Assembly: GCF_905475395.1 (NCBI RefSeq)
Contig: NC_058340.1
Span: forward strand, 55,096,181 to 55,160,180
Length of the DNA: 64,000 nt
Direction: 5' to 3'
Origin: Chrysoperla carnea
Taxonomy: Eukaryota > Arthropoda > Insecta > Neuroptera > Chrysopidae
In this document: in pieces, positions 59,863-64,000 of the stretch
Layout: every line of letters begins with the position of its first letter
How positions within the stretch are numbered: the first letter of the stretch is position 1
Translations under genes and position numbers: made by a program
The notes under the pieces: model-generated
What the model was told of the DNA's origin: nothing
What the model saw: only the letters and a program-made list of their open reading frames with translations
The model's database searches: none

Positions 59863-62800
59863 GTAAGTAAAAAAAATTTCTTTTTTTTTTTTTAAATTAT
59901 TTGCCAAAGAAAAAAATCCGAGGTTCGATTCCTGGCCTATGGGTAATTTTTTCACATCGATATTATTTTAAAAATTATTACATAACGACACGGAATTAAA
60001 ACAGTATTGCTTTTCTTTAAAATAAATCAAAGTGTGTTTTAATTTTTTTAATATTCGTAGCAATTTAATTTTTCAAAAAAATTGTTTAGCGAAAGAAGAG
60101 AGAATTTTACAAGAAAGTGTGTTTAAGGAATGCTTAAAATCCTTGTTTAATGATATATCGAATATCGAAAGAAAACTTTTTAGACAATTACTTATATTCA
60201 AAAACAAGAAAATTTATAAAATAAAACTTGATGAAATCAATAATATATGAAACTACAAAATTATCTTGGCAATTCCTGTATAAAAACACAAAGGCGTCCT
60301 ACCTTTCTTTCTCTACCTAACTGTCAAACTCGTTTTATAGCTGGGGCCCTGGCCCCGGAAGCTTTTTTTTCATAACCAGAAATTGATCTTTTATTAAAGT
60401 GTAAATATACTCTTTAATTTCATATTTTGTCATTTTTGTTAACAGGATTATATGGATTACCAACAAGAACCGGTAAAATAAAAGACTTAAAATCATTCGA
60501 TGCCACCTTTTTCGGTGTCCATTCGAAGCAAGCACATGTCATGGACCCACAATTGCGTTTATTGTTGGAATGTACACATGAAGCAATTATCGATGCCGGT
60601 TTTAATCCTGCAGAAGTACGTGGATCAAAGACTGGTGTATTCGTTGGTGTATCATCATCTGAATCTGAAGACTTTTGGAGTGCGGATCCAGATAAAGTAA
60701 ATGGATATGGTTTAACAGGATGTTGTCGTGCCATGTTCCCAAATCGTCTTTCTTACACCTTCGATTTCCATGGTAATTAAACAATTGTTATTAAACAATT
60801 ATATAACTCGTTTTTTAATTAATTTATTTAAACTGTGCTTTTAACACGTGAGCTGAGGTTATACGCACAGACCGAGATGAAATTAATTAGCTAAATTTAC
60901 ATAATTGCTTATCTTTCCAAATGAATGATTTAAAATAGTTTTTTCCCTTGTTTACATCAAATGACATTAATAACGTCTTACGCTTATCTGACATTTTCTT
61001 AATTAATCCAACGAAAATAATATTATAAATTCTTTTGTATTCAATTAATCGTTTTTTGTTGCAAAATTCCCACGATTAATGAAGTTATAATATCTAAATA
61101 TAAATTATGCATAAAATTCTCTACCCAACCCCGACTGGGCTTTTGTTTTTTCTTACTAAAATGTTCATTTTAAGCTGTAGTTAATGTCAATGGAGGGTAA
61201 ACGGCGATATACGACGTATACCCTTCTGTGGTTTAATGTGACAAGTTGTGCTTATTGAAAATTCAAGGCTTACTCGAATCAAACTTGTCCATAAATTTAG
61301 TTTACTTCAAAACTGTTGGTAAAATTCTTGATTAGTAGTTGGCGCTTGGCAGATTTCACTAATGCATTATTGAGAACTTTTACAGCAATTTGTTCATTAA
61401 GTTAAGAAATCCAGACTTTCACAAACTGGTACTCTAAAGTCTTCCATGTTTTCCTTGATTCTTGGTAAACTATATAAATTTCATTGCACTAAAGTCACGG
61501 ATTATTTTTATAATATTCTTATAAGACCTATTGACTTAAAATTGTCAAACGAAACGAGATAATTATAAATAAAAAAGTATAATAAGTTATACGGTAATAT
61601 ATAAAAGTCTAAAATTTGTATCGTTTCATTTTTAGGACCAAGTTATGCTATCGATACCGCATGCTCCAGTAGTATGTTCGCATTACATCAAGCCATGGCA
61701 TCAATGCGAAATGGTGATTGTGACTCCGCAATTGTCGGTGGTGTAAATCTTCTCTTAAAACCAACGTCATCGTTACAATTTCATCGTCTTAACATGTTAA
61801 GTCCACATGGTATGTGTAAAGCATTCGACTCATCTGGTAACGGATACGTACGTGCTGAAGCAGTAGTTACAATTTTCTTACAAAAAGCTTGTGATGCACG
61901 TAGAGTTTACGCAACACTTATCAATGCTCGTACAAATACTGACGGTAGCAAAGTACAGGGTATTACGTTCCCAAGTGGAGCTGTACAAAATCAACTTATT
62001 CGTGAAGTATATGCAGAAGCTAATGTTGATCCAGCTGATGTTGCATACGTTGAAGCTCATGGTACAGGTACCAAAGTAGGAGATCCACAAGAAGTAAATT
62101 CAATTGCTGATGTATTCTGTAAGAATCGTAAAAATCCACTTCTCATTGGATCCGTTAAATCGAACATGGGTCATTCAGAACCAGCATCTGGTCTCTGTTC
62201 AATTGCTAAAATTTTGATTGCAATGGAAACAGGAGTTATTCCTGGTAATTTACACTTCAAAGCACCAAATCCCGATATACCTGCATTGCTTGACGGACGT
62301 TTACAAGTTGTCGATAAGAACTTACCTTGGAATGGTGGCTTGGTCGCTGTAAATTCCTTTGGTTTTGGTGGTGCAAACGCACATGTTTTATTACGATCAA
62401 ATCCAAAACCTAAAACAATGGTTACCGGCTCACCATCTATTCCAAGAATGGTTGCAGTATCTGGTAGAACTGACGAAGCTGTTAATGAACTCTTAGATAA
62501 CATTGAAAAGAGTCAGAATGATGACGAATTACTTTCTTTGATTCATGATATCCATTCATCAAACGTAGCTGGACATCATTATAGAGGTTACAGTATCATG
62601 GGTGAAAATTCTGTTCGTGAAGTTGATAACACGACAGGTGATAAACGTCCTATTTGGTATGTGTTCGCCGGTATGGGATGCCAATGGCCTGAAATGGCTA
62701 AAGATATGATGCAATTAGACCCATTCAGAAATACTATCAAACGATGTGCTGCAGCCTTAAAACCACATGGCGTTGACTTAGAACAGATTTTAATAAAAAG

Positions 62801-64000
62801 TACTGAAGATACATTTGAGAATGTTTTAAATTCATTCGTTTCTATTGCTGCTGTTCAAGTAGCTTTAGTTGACACTTTAGCATCTCTTGGAATTCAACCT
62901 GATGGTATTGTTGGACACTCAGTTGGTGAAATTGGTTGTGCTTATGCTGATGGAACTTTAACTGCCGAACAAGCTGTTCTTGCTGCATTTTCTCGAGGTC
63001 GTGCTATTCTTGAAAGTAAATTGCAACCAGGTGCTATGGCTGCCGTTGGTCTTACTTGGGAAGAATGTAAAGCTAGATGTCCACCAGAAATTGTTCCAGC
63101 TTGCCACAATAGTGAAGACAGTGTTACTGTAAGTAATTTTTCTTTTCGATATCTAAGTTCGAATCAGCCCAATAAGAAGGTAAAACTTTATTAAATCTGT
63201 TTATTCTCTATTTAGATTTCTGGTCCACCAGCTGCTATCGACAAATTCGTTAAAGAATTAACAGCTCAAGAAATCTTTGCTAGAAATGTTAAAAGTAGTG
63301 GCGTTGCTTTCCATAGTAAATACATCGCAGATGCTGGTCCAAAACTACGTAAGAGTCTTGAAGAATTAATCACAAATCCAAAACCAAGATCACATAAATG
63401 GATCAGTTCTTCAATTCCCGAATCAGCATGGAATACACCATTAGCTCAATTAAGTTCCGCTGCCTATCACGTAAACAATCTATTATCACCTGTTTTATTC
63501 GCAGAAGCTATCAAACATATCCCTAACAATGCCATTGCAATTGAAATTGCACCTCATGCTTTGTTACAAGGTATCTTAAAACGTGCATTAGGACCAGAAG
63601 CTACAAATATTGGACTTATGAAGAGAGCTCATGAAAATAATTTAATATTCTTCTTAAGCGCCATTGGTAAATTGTACAATGCTGGGGGTCAACCAAAATT
63701 ACAAACATTATACCCACTAGTAACATATCCTGTAGGAAGAGGTACACCAATGTTAGCTTCCTGGATTAAATGGGACCACTCTACTGAATGGGAATTAGCT
63801 GACTTCTCTGGAAAGGGCAATAGAAGTGGGCAATTGGTTGTAGATGTTGATGTTAACAAACCTGAAGATGCATATGTAGTAGGACATACAATTGATGGAA
63901 GAGTACTTTTCCCTGCAACCGGATATTTGACACTTGTATGGAAATCTTTCGCCAAGCTTAGAAATACTGACTTTGAACAATTACCCGTAGTAATTGAAAA
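59682..64000 (+). CDS. FASN: Fatty acid synthase (type I, animal), N-terminal part, cut by window edge
   Basis: Coding exons: 59682-59862, 60446-60772, 61636-63128 and 63216-64000 (continues), with GT-AG introns and matching phases; 928 residues of an expected 2,400-2,500 are present. Ketosynthase: catalytic Cys179 in DTACSSS, His311 in VEAHGTGT and His349 in NMGHSEPA. Malonyl/acetyl transferase: GHSVGE with nucleophile Ser598. Dehydratase start: His891 in [12 protein letters not shown]. The family makes palmitate from acetyl-CoA, malonyl-CoA and NADPH in the cytosol. In insects it feeds storage lipid, cuticular hydrocarbon and pheromone synthesis; which of these applies cannot be told here. 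The start at 59682 has A at -3 and follows a spliced untranslated leader. The exons are clearly GC-richer than the DNA around them. Confidence 0.96.
60446..60772 (+). CDS. FASN: FASN exon 3, residues 61-169
   Basis: Acceptor AACAG; donor CATG|GTAATT. Encodes [19 protein letters not shown] and [14 protein letters not shown], both standard ketosynthase blocks. Confidence 0.93.
61636..63128 (+). CDS. FASN: FASN exon 4, ketosynthase active site to transferase, residues 170-667
   Basis: Acceptor TTTTTAG; donor ACT|GTAAGT. Holds all three ketosynthase catalytic residues and the transferase GHSVGE serine. Reading past 63128 gives a short false tail within the intron. Confidence 0.95.
63216..64000 (+). 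CDS. FASN: FASN exon 5, transferase end to dehydratase, residues 668-928, partial
   Basis: Follows an 87-base intron (63129-63215; acceptor ATTTAG). It starts [11 protein letters not shown], carries GVAFHSKYI (the transferase histidine block), and reaches the dehydratase motif [15 protein letters not shown]. Open to the window edge. Confidence 0.93.
   Translation, partial: MSGPPAAIDKFVKELTAQEIFARNVKSSGVAFHSKYIADAGPKLRKSLEELITNPKPRSHKWISSSIPESAWNTPLAQLSSAAYHVNNLLSPVLFAEAIKHIPNNAIAIEIAPHALLQGILKRALGPEATNIGLMKRAHENNLIFFLSAIGKLYNAGGQPKLQTLYPLVTYPVGRGTPMLASWIKWDHSTEWELADFSGKGNRSGQLVVDVDVNKPEDAYVVGHTIDGRVLFPATGYLTLVWKSFAKLRNTDFEQLPVVIE

Noticed and set aside
60032..60250. Extra FASN exon in intron 2
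   Set aside because: The flanking exons join in phase without it and the peptide is low-complexity Lys/Ile/Asn-rich.

Overview
This window is nuclear DNA from an animal, almost certainly an insect. It is very AT-rich, has spliced genes with short exons, carries tRNA-derived SINEs that end in runs of the insect-type telomere motif CCTAA/TTAGG, and encodes an insect-like animal fatty acid synthase. Composition and repeat style made me think of a lacewing-like holometabolan, but that is only a guess; the sequence does not fix the order.

Two protein-coding genes are supported. (1) 5020-11878, + strand: a complete nine-exon gene for the axonemal dynein regulatory complex protein DRC11/IQCA1 (786 residues; IQ motif plus an AAA-type ATPase domain). 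All eight introns have GT-AG ends and the reading frame joins without a break. (2) 59682-64000, + strand: the first four coding exons of an animal type I fatty acid synthase (ketosynthase, malonyl/acetyl transferase and the start of the dehydratase), running off the right edge. An untranslated 3' splice site at 59628 shows that the FASN 5'UTR is split. A GC-richer island with a good splice donor at 43660 is the best candidate for the promoter and first untranslated exon, giving a first intron of about 16 kb.

The rest (1-5 kb, 12-43 kb and the 43.7-59.6 kb intron) is repeat-dominated. The most abundant family is an element of about 550 bp, found in more than a dozen full or partial copies on both strands. 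Its structure (T|T insertion, subterminal ATACCATG inverted motifs, a central GTCY microsatellite, a 3' hairpin) fits the DINE-1-like Helentron-associated elements (HINEs). Other repeats: three copies of a tRNA SINE, one with a 13-bp target-site duplication; two 5'-truncated LINE ends carrying an RNase H domain whose 3'UTR resembles the SINE tail; a non-autonomous hAT element with a near-perfect 8-bp target-site duplication; a hAT transposase relic; three copies of a foldback element with a conserved tail; a TIR element of about 525 bp in two inverted copies; and several large hairpins and tandem duplications. I see no true tRNA, rRNA or CRISPR array.

The two genes are unrelated in function (sperm/ciliary motility versus lipid synthesis) and simply sit on the same strand, separated by about 31 kb of repeat-rich DNA.
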